This document shows positions 53,990 to 63,457 of a DNA stretch of 64,000 bases, in pieces. The stretch is from Thermoleophilaceae bacterium (GTDB taxonomy: Bacteria > Actinomycetota > Thermoleophilia > Solirubrobacterales > Thermoleophilaceae): assembly GCA_036378175.1 (NCBI GenBank), contig DASUWY010000079.1:1-64000 (forward strand), in the 5' to 3' direction. Positions within the stretch are counted from its first letter, which is position 1. Every line of letters begins with the position of its first letter. The position numbers were made by a program, and so were the translations under genes. Under the pieces are notes generated by a model. That model was not told the origin of the DNA and did not search any database. It was given only the letters and a program-made list of their open reading frames with translations.

Positions 53990-56773
53990 TCACGGCCTCG
54001 ACGCAAGCGACGGGGAGCCGCGTTCCGCGGCCTCCTCGTCGCCGTCGAGGTCGAGCCCGGCGAGCTGCATCCGGGAGGAGATGTCCAGCTTGCGGAACAC
54101 GTTGCGCAGGTGAAAGTCGATCGTCCGCGGGCTGAGGATCAGGTGGGCGGCCACCTCGCGGTTCGTCATGCCCTGGGCCACGAGGCGCGCGATCTGAAGC
54201 TCCTGCGGTGTCAGGTCGTCGCGGGTGGAGGGTTCTCTCCGCCGCGCGGTCTGGCCGCTGGCGCGCAGCTCAGTCCGCGCCCGCGCCGCCCACAGCTCGG
54301 CCCGAAGCGTCTCGAACGTGTCGAGCGCAAGGCGCAGGTGCTCGCGGGCCTCCACGCGGCGACGCGCCCGGCGCAGGAACTCGCCGAACGCGAGCTGGGT
54401 GCGCGCGCGCTCGAACGGCCGGCCCCCGGTGCTGTGGAAGTCGAGGGCCGTGGTGAAGAGCCGCTCCGCGTCCGCATTGTCCCCCGCGAGCAGGGCTCGG
54501 CAGTGCGACGCGGCGCCGAGCGCCCAGCCGGCGCCGTTCGGCGTGGCCCACGCCTCGAATGGCGCGAGCCACTCCCGGGCGAGCTCCGGCTCCCCGGCCC
54601 GCACTGCGGCTTCCACCCGGTCGAGCCCCGCCCAGAGCGTGACCGGCGGCCGCGTGATCTCGCGCGCGCCGATGAGCGCCGCCTCCGCCGCGCCGCGTCC
54701 CAGCTCGAGCTGAAGGAGCGCCCAGCGCGCCGTCTGCTCCACGTGGAAGAGACGGCGGGCGGCCGCGAGCTCGCGACCCTCGGCCGCCAGCGAGCGGCAG
54801 CTCTCCTCGTCGCCGCGAAGGGCCGCCACGAGCGCGAGGTTGGAGAGGATGTGCCCCACCACCTGGCGCTGCCCCGCCTGCTCGGCGAGCTCGCGACCCT
54901 CGTTCAGCCCCGCCGCCGCCGAAGGCCAGCGGCCCATCCAGATTTCACTCAGCGCGTATCTCGGAATCGTCTGGGTGAGCAGCGTGAGCGCCCCACTCTC
55001 GCGTGTCTGCGCCGCGAGGCGGCCGTTGTAGCGGCTGGCGGCAAGATCGTCACCGAGGAAGAGGCCGCTCGCGCCGGCGAAGAGAAGCAATCCCGGGAAC
55101 ATGATCCCGGCGCTCGCGTCAGCATCGTCGGCGAGCGTGAGCGTTGCGCGCAGCTCCGCCGCGGCCTGCTCGTAGGCGCCCGCGAAGAACGCCCCCGCGC
55201 CTACGAGAAAGCGGGCCAGAAAGCGTGTGACGGGCGTATCCACGGCGGGGACCGCGGCCGAAGACTCGGCGATGGCCACCACGCGCTCGGGATCGCCCGC
55301 ATAGCCCGCGGCCGTGCTCGCGATGGCGAGCATGTACAGCGCCCGCTCGGAGTCCACCGGAGCCATCTCGCGCGCCCCGCGCACGAGCAGGTCGCATGCG
55401 TCCGCCGGCACGCCCACGTTCACCTCGATCAGGCCGCGCCAGCGGTCCAGCTCTGCCTGCTCGATCGGCTCGCGCGCATTCGGGCGCGCCCGGTCGAGCA
55501 GCACGAGCGCCCGCTCGAGCCGCCCTCCGAACCAGGCGCTCTCCACAGCGCCGGTGAGCAGCCGCAGCTGGTGGTGAGCCTCGCTCGTCATCGCGGCCGC
55601 ACGTTCGAAGGCGAGCGACGCCGCCACGAAGCCGCTGCGCTGGCGGGCTCTTTGGGCGGCATGCTCGAGCTCGTTCACCACATCCGCGTGCGGCTCGATC
55701 GATCCGGCGGCGCGGTGCCAGGCGCGCCTGTCCGCGTCCGACTCGTCCACGAGAACGTCCGCGAGCGCGCGATGGGCCGCCTGGCGCTTGGACAGCGGCG
55801 CGCCGTAGTAGACGGCGGAGCGGACAAGCGGGTGAGTGAACTCGAGTCGCCGCCCGTCGATCCTCACAAGCTCGGCCCGATCCGCCGCATCGAGCGCCTC
55901 GGCGCCGCTCCCCAGCTCCTCCGCGGCGGCGAGGATCGTGGCCAGCTCGCCGCTGTCGTCGGCGGCCGCCACGAGCAGGAGGATCTGCGTCTCCGCCGGC
56001 AGCTCCCGCACCCGCGCCAGGAAGGCGTGCTCCACGCGCGCGCTCACCGGCAGCGGGTCGAGCAGCGGCTCGGTGCCCGCGAGCTGTCCCTCACTGAGCA
56101 CGGACGAGAGCGTGAGCAGCGCGAGCGGGTTGCCGCCCGTCTCGGCGATCAGCCTCTCCCGCGCCTCCGGCGAGAGCGGTCGCCGGGCGTGACCGTCAAG
56201 CAGCTGTCCCGCGTCGTCCGGATGCAACCCGCCCACCCGCAGCTCGGGAAGACCTGGCCCCTCGAACGTACGCACATCGCCCTCGCGCGCCGCGAACACC
56301 ATCGCGATGCCCTCCGCGCCGAGGCGCCGCGCGGCGAACACAAGCGCCTCCGCCGACGCGTCATCGAGCCAGTGAGCGTCGTCCACCAGGCAGAGGAGTG
56401 GGCGCTCCTCCGCGGCCTCGGCAAGCAGACTCAGCACGCCGGCGGAAACGAGGAACCACTCATCGCGCGCGCCGGTCTCGAGCCCGAGCGCCCCGCGCAG
56501 GGCGCGCGCCTGCGGCTCCGGGAGCTTGTCGTGGTGGTGAAGCACGGGCCGCACGAGCTGGTGCAGGCCGGCGTAGGGCAACTGCGCTTCCGATTCCACG
56601 CCGCCGCCGCTGAGCACCGTCATCCCGGCCGCCCGCTCGCGAGCGTCATCGAGCAGGGCCGACTTGCCGACGCCGGCCTCGCCGCGAAGCACGAGAACCC
56701 CGCTCTGGCCTCCGCGGGCGCGATCGAGGAGCTCTGCGATCCGAGCCCGCTCCGCGTCTCTGCCGTAAAGCAT
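53990..56773 (-). CDS. Large AAA-LuxR (LAL-type) transcriptional regulator
   Basis: A 927-residue regulator. It begins with a STAND/AAA ATPase domain (Walker A GEAGVGKS at 31-38, Walker B-like LLCLVDDAHWLDD), continues with a long helical repeat region of tetratricopeptide-like character (about 380-840) and ends with a LuxR-type HTH (LTPQELQIARLVAQGMTNREVAAHL broken over the recognition helix, then SPRTIDFHLRNVFRKL). LAL regulators activate neighbouring catabolic or secondary-metabolism genes. ATG 56773 is the natural family start; the open frame reaches further upstream. It lies 64 bases after the alcohol dehydrogenase stop and could control the right-hand operon. Confidence 0.93.
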   Translation of the reverse strand: MLYGRDAERARIAELLDRARGGQSGVLVLRGEAGVGKSALLDDARERAAGMTVLSGGGVESEAQLPYAGLHQLVRPVLHHHDKLPEPQARALRGALGLETGARDEWFLVSAGVLSLLAEAAEERPLLCLVDDAHWLDDASAEALVFAARRLGAEGIAMVFAAREGDVRTFEGPGLPELRVGGLHPDDAGQLLDGHARRPLSPEARERLIAETGGNPLALLTLSSVLSEGQLAGTEPLLDPLPVSARVEHAFLARVRELPAETQILLLVAAADDSGELATILAAAEELGSGAEALDAADRAELVRIDGRRLEFTHPLVRSAVYYGAPLSKRQAAHRALADVLVDESDADRRAWHRAAGSIEPHADVVNELEHAAQRARQRSGFVAASLAFERAAAMTSEAHHQLRLLTGAVESAWFGGRLERALVLLDRARPNAREPIEQAELDRWRGLIEVNVGVPADACDLLVRGAREMAPVDSERALYMLAIASTAAGYAGDPERVVAIAESSAAVPAVDTPVTRFLARFLVGAGAFFAGAYEQAAAELRATLTLADDADASAGIMFPGLLLFAGASGLFLGDDLAASRYNGRLAAQTRESGALTLLTQTIPRYALSEIWMGRWPSAAAGLNEGRELAEQAGQRQVVGHILSNLALVAALRGDEESCRSLAAEGRELAAARRLFHVEQTARWALLQLELGRGAAEAALIGAREITRPPVTLWAGLDRVEAAVRAGEPELAREWLAPFEAWATPNGAGWALGAASHCRALLAGDNADAERLFTTALDFHSTGGRPFERARTQLAFGEFLRRARRRVEAREHLRLALDTFETLRAELWAARARTELRASGQTARRREPSTRDDLTPQELQIARLVAQGMTNREVAAHLILSPRTIDFHLRNVFRKLDISSRMQLAGLDLDGDEEAAERGSPSLASRP

Positions 56774-56837
56774 CTCCCGGAGAAGAAGATACGCCTCGAG
56801 CGCGTATGCGACCCGCAGCGACCCCGGCGCGCGAGCG

Positions 56838-57869
56838 CTAGGGGCTGAGCACCACCTTCGTCGCCTCACGCGCGTCGAACAGCTTGTAGGCGTCTGGCGC
56901 CTCATCGAGCGACATGCGGTGCGTGACCACGTCAGATGGCTTCATCACGCCCGCCTCGATGGTGGCGAGCAGCCGCTCGCGGTCACGCGTAGGGTCGCCG
57001 ATCGAGAAGCGCAGCGTGATCTCCTTCTCGAACATCAGCAGGTTGTTGAGCGGGTAGTCGGGCTCGAAGTGCGCGCCGATCACGGACACGATCCCCTGCG
57101 GCCGCACGAGCTCGAGGCTCGCGTCCAGGGCCGGCAGGACGCCCGCAGCCTCGATCACCGTGTCGGCGCCCATGCCGCCGGTGGCCGCCTGCACCGCGCT
57201 GGCGGCCTGATCCGGAGTGACCGCCGTCGCCCCGAAGTTCTCCGCGAGCGAACGGCGTTCAGGCACCCCGTCCACGGCGATCACCTCGCGCGCGATCCCG
57301 CGCGCCGACAGCACCGCCATCAGGCCCACCGTCCCGGCGCCCAGCACCACCACCACGTCGCCAAGCGCCACCTCGCCACGCCGCACGCCCGCGTAGCCGG
57401 TGGGCAGCATGTCCGCCAGGAACACGGCGTCGTCGTCGGACACGCCATCGGGGATCACGAGCAGCGAGCGGTTGGCGTTGGGTATACGCACGAGCTCCGC
57501 CTGGCCGCCCTCGAGCCGCGGATACACGCCCGAGTAGCCGAACAGCGCGCGCGTCTCGCACTGCGTCACGCGCCCGGCGCGGCAGTGCGGGCATGTGCCG
57601 TCGGAGATCATGCTCGTGTTCACCACGCGCTGGCCGGGCTTGACGAACGTCACGCCGTCGCCCACGGCCTCCACCACGCCCACGAACTCGTGGCCGAGCA
57701 CGGTGCCGCTCTCGAAGCCAGGCGTCATGCCGTGGTACGGGAACAGGTCTGCGCCACAGAGGGCGGTCTGCTTGACGCGAACGATCGCGTCACCGGGACC
57801 TGCCAGCTCGGGCTCGGCGACGTCATCCACGCGGAGATCCTCGGGTCCCATCAGGCGGACGGCTTTCAT
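56838..57869 (-). CDS. Zinc-dependent alcohol dehydrogenase (MDR family)
   Basis: A 343-residue medium-chain dehydrogenase. Catalytic zinc ligands are Cys38, His60 and Glu61 (GHEFVG); NAD motif is LGAGTVGLMA. The structural-zinc loop has only three cysteines (Cys93, Cys96, Cys104), with Asp90 where the first Cys normally stands. Start ATG 57869 overlaps the VOC gene stop by 4 bases. It is the last gene of the right-hand minus-strand operon and would oxidise an alcohol or reduce an aldehyde in that pathway. Confidence 0.93.
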   Translation of the reverse strand: MKAVRLMGPEDLRVDDVAEPELAGPGDAIVRVKQTALCGADLFPYHGMTPGFESGTVLGHEFVGVVEAVGDGVTFVKPGQRVVNTSMISDGTCPHCRAGRVTQCETRALFGYSGVYPRLEGGQAELVRIPNANRSLLVIPDGVSDDDAVFLADMLPTGYAGVRRGEVALGDVVVVLGAGTVGLMAVLSARGIAREVIAVDGVPERRSLAENFGATAVTPDQAASAVQAATGGMGADTVIEAAGVLPALDASLELVRPQGIVSVIGAHFEPDYPLNNLLMFEKEITLRFSIGDPTRDRERLLATIEAGVMKPSDVVTHRMSLDEAPDAYKLFDAREATKVVLSP

Positions 57870-58258
57870 GCGGGTTCCTCCAGCTCAACTAGATATCCAT
57901 CAGGGTCGATCGCGAAGCAGCGGTGGCCGCCCCACGGGGGCGAGTACGGCTCGGCCAGGAAGCGAACGCCGTCAGCCTTCAGCGCCTCATAGGCGTCGCG
58001 CACGCCGCTCATCTCGAGCACGAGCACGACCTGCAGCGAGGACGGATCCGCCGGGGCGTTCATCGTCACGCCCGGCCGGTCCTCGGCCGGATGTCCCTGC
58101 TCGGCAAGCGAGATGCGCGTGCCGGCGCAGGCAAGCGTGGCGTACGGCGGGTCGTCGTAGGTGGCCTCCACCTCGAACCCGAGCCGCTCCGAGTAGAACG
58201 CCACGGAGCGCTCCACGTTCGCCACCGCGAGGATCGCCCCAGCGCGCGAGACCTGCAT
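57866..58258 (-). CDS. Small VOC-family (glyoxalase-like) protein
   Basis: A 130-residue single VOC module with N-terminal GAILAVANVERSVAFYSERLGFEV and C-terminal FAIDPDGYLVELEEP, the glyoxalase-like pattern with a late Glu as possible metal ligand. It overlaps the SDR gene by one base and the alcohol dehydrogenase by four, so it is translated with them. It could be an isomerase, lyase or dioxygenase of a pathway intermediate. Confidence 0.88.
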   Translation of the reverse strand: MQVSRAGAILAVANVERSVAFYSERLGFEVEATYDDPPYATLACAGTRISLAEQGHPAEDRPGVTMNAPADPSSLQVVLVLEMSGVRDAYEALKADGVRFLAEPYSPPWGGHRCFAIDPDGYLVELEEPA

Positions 58259-58989
58259 CAGTCGCGAATGTGCCCGGCGTCGGCCACGATCACCTGGCCG
58301 GTGACCCAGCCGGACTCCTCTGAGGCGAGGAACGCCGCGGCCGGCGCGATGTCCTCCGCCTCCGCGTGCCGCGGGATCGCCTGCAGCGACTGCACGAAGT
58401 CGAACGCTTCCTTGTGCGGCGAGTTCAACGTGGCCGGTGAGCGCGTGATGCCGGGCGCCACAGCGTTGGCGGTGATGCCGTACTTCCCTAGCTCGGTGGC
58501 CAGGGCGCGGGTCAAGCCCACCACGCCGCCCTTGGCCGCCAGGTAGGGGCCCATGTTGGGCGTGCCGGCGAAGAACGCGTTGGACGCGATCAGGACGATG
58601 CGCCCGTAGCCCGCCTCGCGCATCGGCTTCTCAACCGCGCGCGACACGAGGTACGCGCCGTCGAGGTTCACCGAGATGATCTTGCGCCAGTAGTCGAAGT
58701 CGACGTCGTCCCAGGCCACGAAGGGCACGATCGCCGCGGCGTTCACGAGCACGTCCACCTTGCCGTGAGCCGACAGCGCCTCGTCCACCATCCGCTGGGC
58801 GTCCCCCTCCTTCGAGATGTCGATCTCCACCGCGGTCCCGCCCAGGGCGTCCGCGGTCTCCTTCGCGCCATCGCCCTGGATGTCGGCGGCGACGATCGTC
58901 GCGCCCTCGGACGCGAGCTTCTCGGCGATCGCCTTGCCGATGCCCTGCGCGGCGCCGGTGACGATCGCGACTCTGTTCTCAAACCTCAT
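58258..58989 (-). CDS. Short-chain dehydrogenase/reductase (SDR)
   Basis: A 243-residue classical SDR. Cofactor loop TGAAQGIG (11-18), Asp36 for NAD, and Ser136, Tyr149 and Lys153 as the catalytic set. The usual NNAG motif reads VNAAA here, a conservative change seen in some dehydrogenases. It lies 12 bases after the lactonase-like gene in the operon. Likely oxidises a hydroxyl group of an intermediate. Confidence 0.93.
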   Translation of the reverse strand: MRFENRVAIVTGAAQGIGKAIAEKLASEGATIVAADIQGDGAKETADALGGTAVEIDISKEGDAQRMVDEALSAHGKVDVLVNAAAIVPFVAWDDVDFDYWRKIISVNLDGAYLVSRAVEKPMREAGYGRIVLIASNAFFAGTPNMGPYLAAKGGVVGLTRALATELGKYGITANAVAPGITRSPATLNSPHKEAFDFVQSLQAIPRHAEAEDIAPAAAFLASEESGWVTGQVIVADAGHIRD

Positions 58990-59001
58990 TCAGCGGTCTC
59001 C

Positions 59002-59757
59002 TCAGGCGTAGTGATCGGGGGCGTGCTTGTAGGTGCCGTAGGCGTCCATGTCGTGCGTGAAGAACACCTCCGCGTCCCACTCCTTCACGAGCTGCTTCAC
59101 GCGCCGGATCGAGCGCACGCCGGCCACGGGGTCGTTGTGGAATCCGGCCTGCTGGTCGGCCGCGTAGGCCGCCGGCGTGTAGCTCACGTCCGCCATGAAC
59201 ATGAGCGGCCGGCGGCCGTCCATCTCGATGAGCATCGAGTAGTGGCCGATGGTGTGGCCCGGCGTGTAGAAGAGATGCACGCCGTCGGCAACGGAGAGGT
59301 CGCCGGACACCAGGTTGAACTTCGCGTCCGAGTGGTCCCAGGTGCGGTCGGCGTAGCCGAGCCGCTCGAACGGCTCAGGCGAGCGCGCCTCGCGGATCTC
59401 CAGCTCGTGCATCCACACGGTGGCGTTCGGGAGGAGCTTGTTGCCGCCGCAGTGGTCGAAGTGGAGGTGCGAGTTCACGAGCACGTCAACGTCCTCCGGC
59501 TTGAACCCGCACAGCTCGAGCTGCGCGGGCACGGTCTGCTGCTCGGTCTGCTCGGGCAGCTCGAACGGCAGGAACTCGTTCACCACGTCGATGTCGTAGC
59601 CCGAGTCGAACATGATCAGCCCGTCCGGGTGCTCCACGAGCACGCTGTAGACCGGGAAGCGCACCGGCGTCCCGCAGCCCACGTTCCAGGTGATGTGCGA
59701 CTGGTCGATCACGAGCGAGCCGCCGTCGAGCAGGCGCACCTTCGTTGCCTTGGCCAT
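59002..59757 (-). CDS. Metallo-beta-lactamase-fold lactonase (N-acyl-homoserine-lactonase-like)
   Basis: A 251-residue MBL-fold hydrolase with two metals. Ligands: His97, His99, Asp101 and His102 (HLHFDHCGG), His168 (TPGHTIGHYS), Asp190 (MADVSY) and His235 (THDMDAY). The pattern matches the AiiA-like lactonase family. Position inside a catabolic operon, 13 bases after the 3-hydroxyacyl-CoA dehydrogenase, argues for hydrolysis of a pathway lactone, with quorum quenching as a less likely alternative. Confidence 0.9.
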   Translation of the reverse strand: MAKATKVRLLDGGSLVIDQSHITWNVGCGTPVRFPVYSVLVEHPDGLIMFDSGYDIDVVNEFLPFELPEQTEQQTVPAQLELCGFKPEDVDVLVNSHLHFDHCGGNKLLPNATVWMHELEIREARSPEPFERLGYADRTWDHSDAKFNLVSGDLSVADGVHLFYTPGHTIGHYSMLIEMDGRRPLMFMADVSYTPAAYAADQQAGFHNDPVAGVRSIRRVKQLVKEWDAEVFFTHDMDAYGTYKHAPDHYA

Positions 59758-59769
59758 CGCGAGTCCTCT

Positions 59770-60690
59770 CTAGCTGAGTGCCTTGCGGACCGCCACGAGC
59801 TTGCCCGCACGCTCCTGCTGGAGCTGCTGCGCGAGCTCTGGCGTGTACTCGAAGAAGCCGCCGCCGGCCTTGATGCCGAGGCGTCCCTCGTCATGGAGCT
59901 TCTGGGCGGTGGAAGACACGCCCTTCTCGTCCGACAGGTCCTGGTTGAGGTAGCTCGCCACGCTCGTGTAGATGTCGAGCCCGGCGACGTCGAGCAGATG
60001 GATCGGCGGGATCACGGCGAGCTTGTAGCCGATGCCCCACTGCACGCAGAGGTCGAGTCCCTCTTCGTCGATCACGCCCTCGTCCACGAGGGCGAGGCAC
60101 TCGCGCATGATCGCGTAGAGCACGCGGTTCTCCACGAAGCCCGGTACCTCCTTCTTCAGCGTGACCGGGTGGTAGCCGATCCGGCGCGTGAGCTCCTCGA
60201 TCGTGCGGACGGCGTCGTCAGAGGTCTTCTCGCCGCGGATCACCTCGTTCATCGGGATCAGCGTCGGCGGGTTGGACCAGTGCCAGCCCACGAGCCGCTC
60301 GGGGTGCTGCATGCCCTCGGCCATCTTCGTGATCGGGATGCCGGAGGTGTTCGACGCGATGATCGCTTGGTCGGACACGTGCTGCTCAACGTCCGCGATC
60401 ACCTGCTGCTTGAGCTCGAGCTTCTCGGGCACAGCCTCCGCGATCACCTCGGCGCCCTCGAGCGCCTTGGCCAGATCGGGCTCGAAGCTCACGCCGCCGC
60501 CGTCCGAGGCCCCGGCACCAAGGCGGTCGAGCACGCCGTTTGCGATCTCGAGGCCGCCCTTGGCGCGCTCGAGTGCCTCGGAGCTCACGTCGTAGAGCGC
60601 CACCTGGATGCCGGCGCGAGCCAGTACCGCGCCCATGCCCGGCCCCATCGTTCCGGTGCCGAGAATGGTCGCGCGCGTTATCTCCGTCAT
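59770..60690 (-). CDS. 3-hydroxyacyl-CoA dehydrogenase (HBDH-like)
   Basis: A 306-residue NAD-dependent dehydrogenase of the 3-hydroxybutyryl-CoA type. NAD motif LGTGTMGPGMG (10-20), the catalytic His in VGWHWSNPP, SNTSGIPI and the dimer domain with PGFVENRVLYAIMREC. ATG at 60690 overlaps the molybdenum hydroxylase large-subunit stop by 4 bases. The substrate may be a 3-hydroxy acid derivative and need not be a CoA ester, since other beta-hydroxyacid dehydrogenases share this fold. Confidence 0.93.
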   Translation of the reverse strand: MTEITRATILGTGTMGPGMGAVLARAGIQVALYDVSSEALERAKGGLEIANGVLDRLGAGASDGGGVSFEPDLAKALEGAEVIAEAVPEKLELKQQVIADVEQHVSDQAIIASNTSGIPITKMAEGMQHPERLVGWHWSNPPTLIPMNEVIRGEKTSDDAVRTIEELTRRIGYHPVTLKKEVPGFVENRVLYAIMRECLALVDEGVIDEEGLDLCVQWGIGYKLAVIPPIHLLDVAGLDIYTSVASYLNQDLSDEKGVSSTAQKLHDEGRLGIKAGGGFFEYTPELAQQLQQERAGKLVAVRKALS

Positions 60691-62999
60691 GTCAGTTCCT
60701 CCGTGCTCTTGGGTTCAGAAAGGTCTTGCAGGCGCCGCCACACGCGCTCGGGCGTGAGCGGCAGCTCGGTGATGGGCACGCCGGCGTCGCCGAGCGCGTT
60801 CACGATCGCGGCGGGCACCGCGGCGAGCGCCCCCTCGCCGCAGCCCTTGGCGCCGTGCGGGCCGGGTCCGTCCTCGTTCTCCACCACGATCGAAGTCATC
60901 CGCTGCGGCAGGTCCTGGATGCGCGGCACGCGGTACTCGAGGAGGTTGTCGTTGATCAGCTCGCCGTCGCGGTAGACCATCTCCTCGAACATCGCGTTGC
61001 CGTAGCCCTGCATGAACGCGCCCTCGTCCTGGCGCTCCACCAGCTGCGGGTTGATCGCCCTGCCCACGTCCGCCACCGTGGCCGTCCGCAGCACGTTCAC
61101 CTGGCCGAGCTCGGGGTCCACCTCCACCTCGGCGGCGGCCACGCAAACCTCCCAGAACACCGGGCCCTCCGCGTACGAGCCGGAGTCGCCGCCGGTGGGA
61201 CGGACCTCGCCGCCCTCGATGATCTCCCCGCCGCTGAAGCCGAAGCGCTTGGCGATCACCTCGGGGAACTCCATCTGCTCGTCGCCGAAGGCGGCGCATC
61301 CGTCGCGCAGCTCGATCAGCTCGGGCGCCACGTCCCACACCTCGCAGGCGGTCTCGCGCAGCTTGGCGGCCACGGCGGCCGCGGCGTTCTGCACGGCCTT
61401 GCCGGCGAGCGTGGTGGAGCGGCTCGCGCCGGTGGAGCGGTCGTATGGGGTGAAGCGCGTGTCGGCGCCGAGCACCCGCACGCGATCACTCGAGGTGCCG
61501 AGCTCCTCGGCCGCGATCTGCGCCATCACCGTGCGCGGCCCCTGGCCCATCTCCGTGGTGCCCACGCTCACCTCCACCGAGCCGTCCGCCCGCATCCGGA
61601 CGGATGCTCGCGACACGGGGTGGGCGCCGGCCGCCAGCAGGCCCACGCTCACCCCTCGGCCCACGCGGGGACCCTTGGGATCGTCCCAGCCCACGGCGGC
61701 GGCGGCGCGCTCCACGTCGCCTATCAAGTCCGCGTCCAAGGGTTTGCCGGAGCCATCCGGGCGGACCGGCTCCCCTGGACGCAGCAGGTTGCGCCGGCGC
61801 ATCTCCAACGGGTCGATGCCTGCCCTGCGCGCAAGTTCGTCGAGCTGCGACTCGGCCACCCACTGCAGGTGCGTTGCGCCGAACGCGCGATACGAGCCGG
61901 AGGGCGCGGTGTTGCAGTACACGCACATCGCGTCGATGTCGACGGCGCGCCAGCGGTACGGGCCGGGCGCGGCGTCGGCCGCGGTGGCGGTTACGCGCGG
62001 GCCGTTGTCCATGTAGGCGCCGGTGTCGAGCCAGAAGCGCGACTCGCGGGTGAGGAGCGTGCCCTCGGCGTCCGCGGTGGTGCGCATCCAGCACCGCATG
62101 CCGTGCCGGCGCGAGGTGACCATCGACTCCTCCACGCGGTTCACGATCTTCACGGGCGCCCGGGCCTTGCGCGAGAGGGCCACCGTGAGCGGCTCCATCT
62201 TCGTGTACGACTTGGACCCGAAGCCGCCGCCGAGGTACGGCACCTGGATCCGCACCGCGCCGATCGGCAGGCCGAACAGGTCGGCGATCTCAGCCTGCAC
62301 GAGGAACGGGTGCTGGCAGCTCGCCCAGATCGCGATCTCCCCCGGCTTCCAGTCCGCGATCACCGAGTGCGTCTCCATCGCGTACTGGTAGACCGCCGGG
62401 AAGAGGTACTCGCCCTCGGTGACGAACGCCGCGCCGGCGGACTCGGCCGCCACGTCACCCGATTCGAGCCTGTAGCGGTAGCCGATGTTGCCGTCGCGTT
62501 CGCCGAGGTTGCCGAGCCCGTGGAAGAGGCCGGGACGGATCGGGCCCTCGTGGAGCAGGGGGGCCGAGGGGTCGAGCGCCTTGTCGATCGTGTCCACCAG
62601 CGGCAGCTCGTCGTACACGACCTCGATTGCCGCGAGCGCGGCCTCCGCGGTGGCCTCGTCCTCGGCGGCCACCGCCGCCACTGGCTCGCCGCTGAAGCGC
62701 ACGCGCTCGATCGCGATGATCGGGCGGTCCTTGATCGCGTGGCCGTAGTAGGGATCGATGTCGAGCAGGTCGCGCCCCACGAGCACCGCCGCCACGCCGG
62801 GCATCCGCTCGGCCGCCGACGTGTTGATCGAGACGATCTCGGCGTGCGGATGCTGCGAGCGCAGCACCCGGCCGTAGAGCATCCCGGGCACCTCCATGTC
62901 GCCCGTGAACATCGCCTCGCCCCGCAGCTTCTCGCGAGCGTCGAGCCGCGTGCGCGAGCGGCCCACCTCGCGCGTGCCGGTGCCGTTGACGACCGTCAA
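60687..62999 (-). CDS. Molybdopterin-binding large subunit of a xanthine-dehydrogenase-family hydroxylase
   Basis: A 770-residue large subunit. Blocks include KLRGEAMFTGDMEVPGMLYGR split over the N-terminal domain, GGGFGSKSYTKMEPL, YRAFGATHLQW, VGTTEMGQGPRTV and the catalytic-Glu region KGCGEGALAAVP. TTG at 62999 overlaps the 2Fe-2S gene stop by 4 bases; a GTG about 30 bases later is possible. No Tat signal, so cytoplasmic. The FAD subunit typical of three-subunit members is not in the window and may lie to the right. Confidence 0.93.
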   Translation of the reverse strand: MTVVNGTGTREVGRSRTRLDAREKLRGEAMFTGDMEVPGMLYGRVLRSQHPHAEIVSINTSAAERMPGVAAVLVGRDLLDIDPYYGHAIKDRPIIAIERVRFSGEPVAAVAAEDEATAEAALAAIEVVYDELPLVDTIDKALDPSAPLLHEGPIRPGLFHGLGNLGERDGNIGYRYRLESGDVAAESAGAAFVTEGEYLFPAVYQYAMETHSVIADWKPGEIAIWASCQHPFLVQAEIADLFGLPIGAVRIQVPYLGGGFGSKSYTKMEPLTVALSRKARAPVKIVNRVEESMVTSRRHGMRCWMRTTADAEGTLLTRESRFWLDTGAYMDNGPRVTATAADAAPGPYRWRAVDIDAMCVYCNTAPSGSYRAFGATHLQWVAESQLDELARRAGIDPLEMRRRNLLRPGEPVRPDGSGKPLDADLIGDVERAAAAVGWDDPKGPRVGRGVSVGLLAAGAHPVSRASVRMRADGSVEVSVGTTEMGQGPRTVMAQIAAEELGTSSDRVRVLGADTRFTPYDRSTGASRSTTLAGKAVQNAAAAVAAKLRETACEVWDVAPELIELRDGCAAFGDEQMEFPEVIAKRFGFSGGEIIEGGEVRPTGGDSGSYAEGPVFWEVCVAAAEVEVDPELGQVNVLRTATVADVGRAINPQLVERQDEGAFMQGYGNAMFEEMVYRDGELINDNLLEYRVPRIQDLPQRMTSIVVENEDGPGPHGAKGCGEGALAAVPAAIVNALGDAGVPITELPLTPERVWRRLQDLSEPKSTEELT

Positions 63000-63457
63000 G
63001 CCGCCACTTCCCCGATGTCTCGCGCAGCCTCGAGGATCGCGCGGTAGCCGGTGCAGCGGCAGAGGTTGCCGTCGAGCCCGTGCCGGATGTCCTCCTCCGT
63101 CTCGAGGTCGCCGGCGTCGCGCAGGGACTTCAGCGTGAGCAGGAAGCCGGGCGTGCAGAAGCCACACTGCACAGCCGCGTGCCGCTCAAAGGCGGACGCG
63201 TAGTGCTCGAACTCGGGGAGCTCTGAGAAGCCCTCGATCGTGAGCACTTCGCGCCCGGCCGCCTCGTGAGCGAGATACGTGCAGGCGCTCACCGGGCCGC
63301 CGTCCACGAGCACGGTGCAGCTCCCGCACACCTGCACGTCGCACGAGCGCTTGGCGCCGGTCAGGCGGAAGTGGTCGCGCAGCAGGTCGAGCAGCAGCGT
63401 GTTCGGCTCCGCCGGCGCGCTCACCTGCCTCCCGTTGAGCGTGAACTCAACAGTCAC
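62996..63457 (-). CDS. 2Fe-2S subunit of the xanthine-dehydrogenase-family hydroxylase
   Basis: A 153-residue electron-transfer subunit with eight cluster cysteines: Cys39, Cys44, Cys47 and Cys59 in the ferredoxin-like half, and Cys98, Cys101, Cys133 and Cys135 in the helical half (CGFCTPGF, CRCTGYRAI). GTG start at 63457 overlaps the aldolase stop by 4 bases and its own stop overlaps the large-subunit start. CoxS/XdhC-type small subunit. Confidence 0.95.
   Translation of the reverse strand: MTVEFTLNGRQVSAPAEPNTLLLDLLRDHFRLTGAKRSCDVQVCGSCTVLVDGGPVSACTYLAHEAAGREVLTIEGFSELPEFEHYASAFERHAAVQCGFCTPGFLLTLKSLRDAGDLETEEDIRHGLDGNLCRCTGYRAILEAARDIGEVAA

Noticed and set aside
59002-59757. Quorum-quenching system
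   Set aside because: The lactonase-like gene lies inside a tight catabolic operon and no LuxI or AHL-type LuxR gene is present; the large LuxR-type regulator at 53990-56773 lacks an autoinducer domain.
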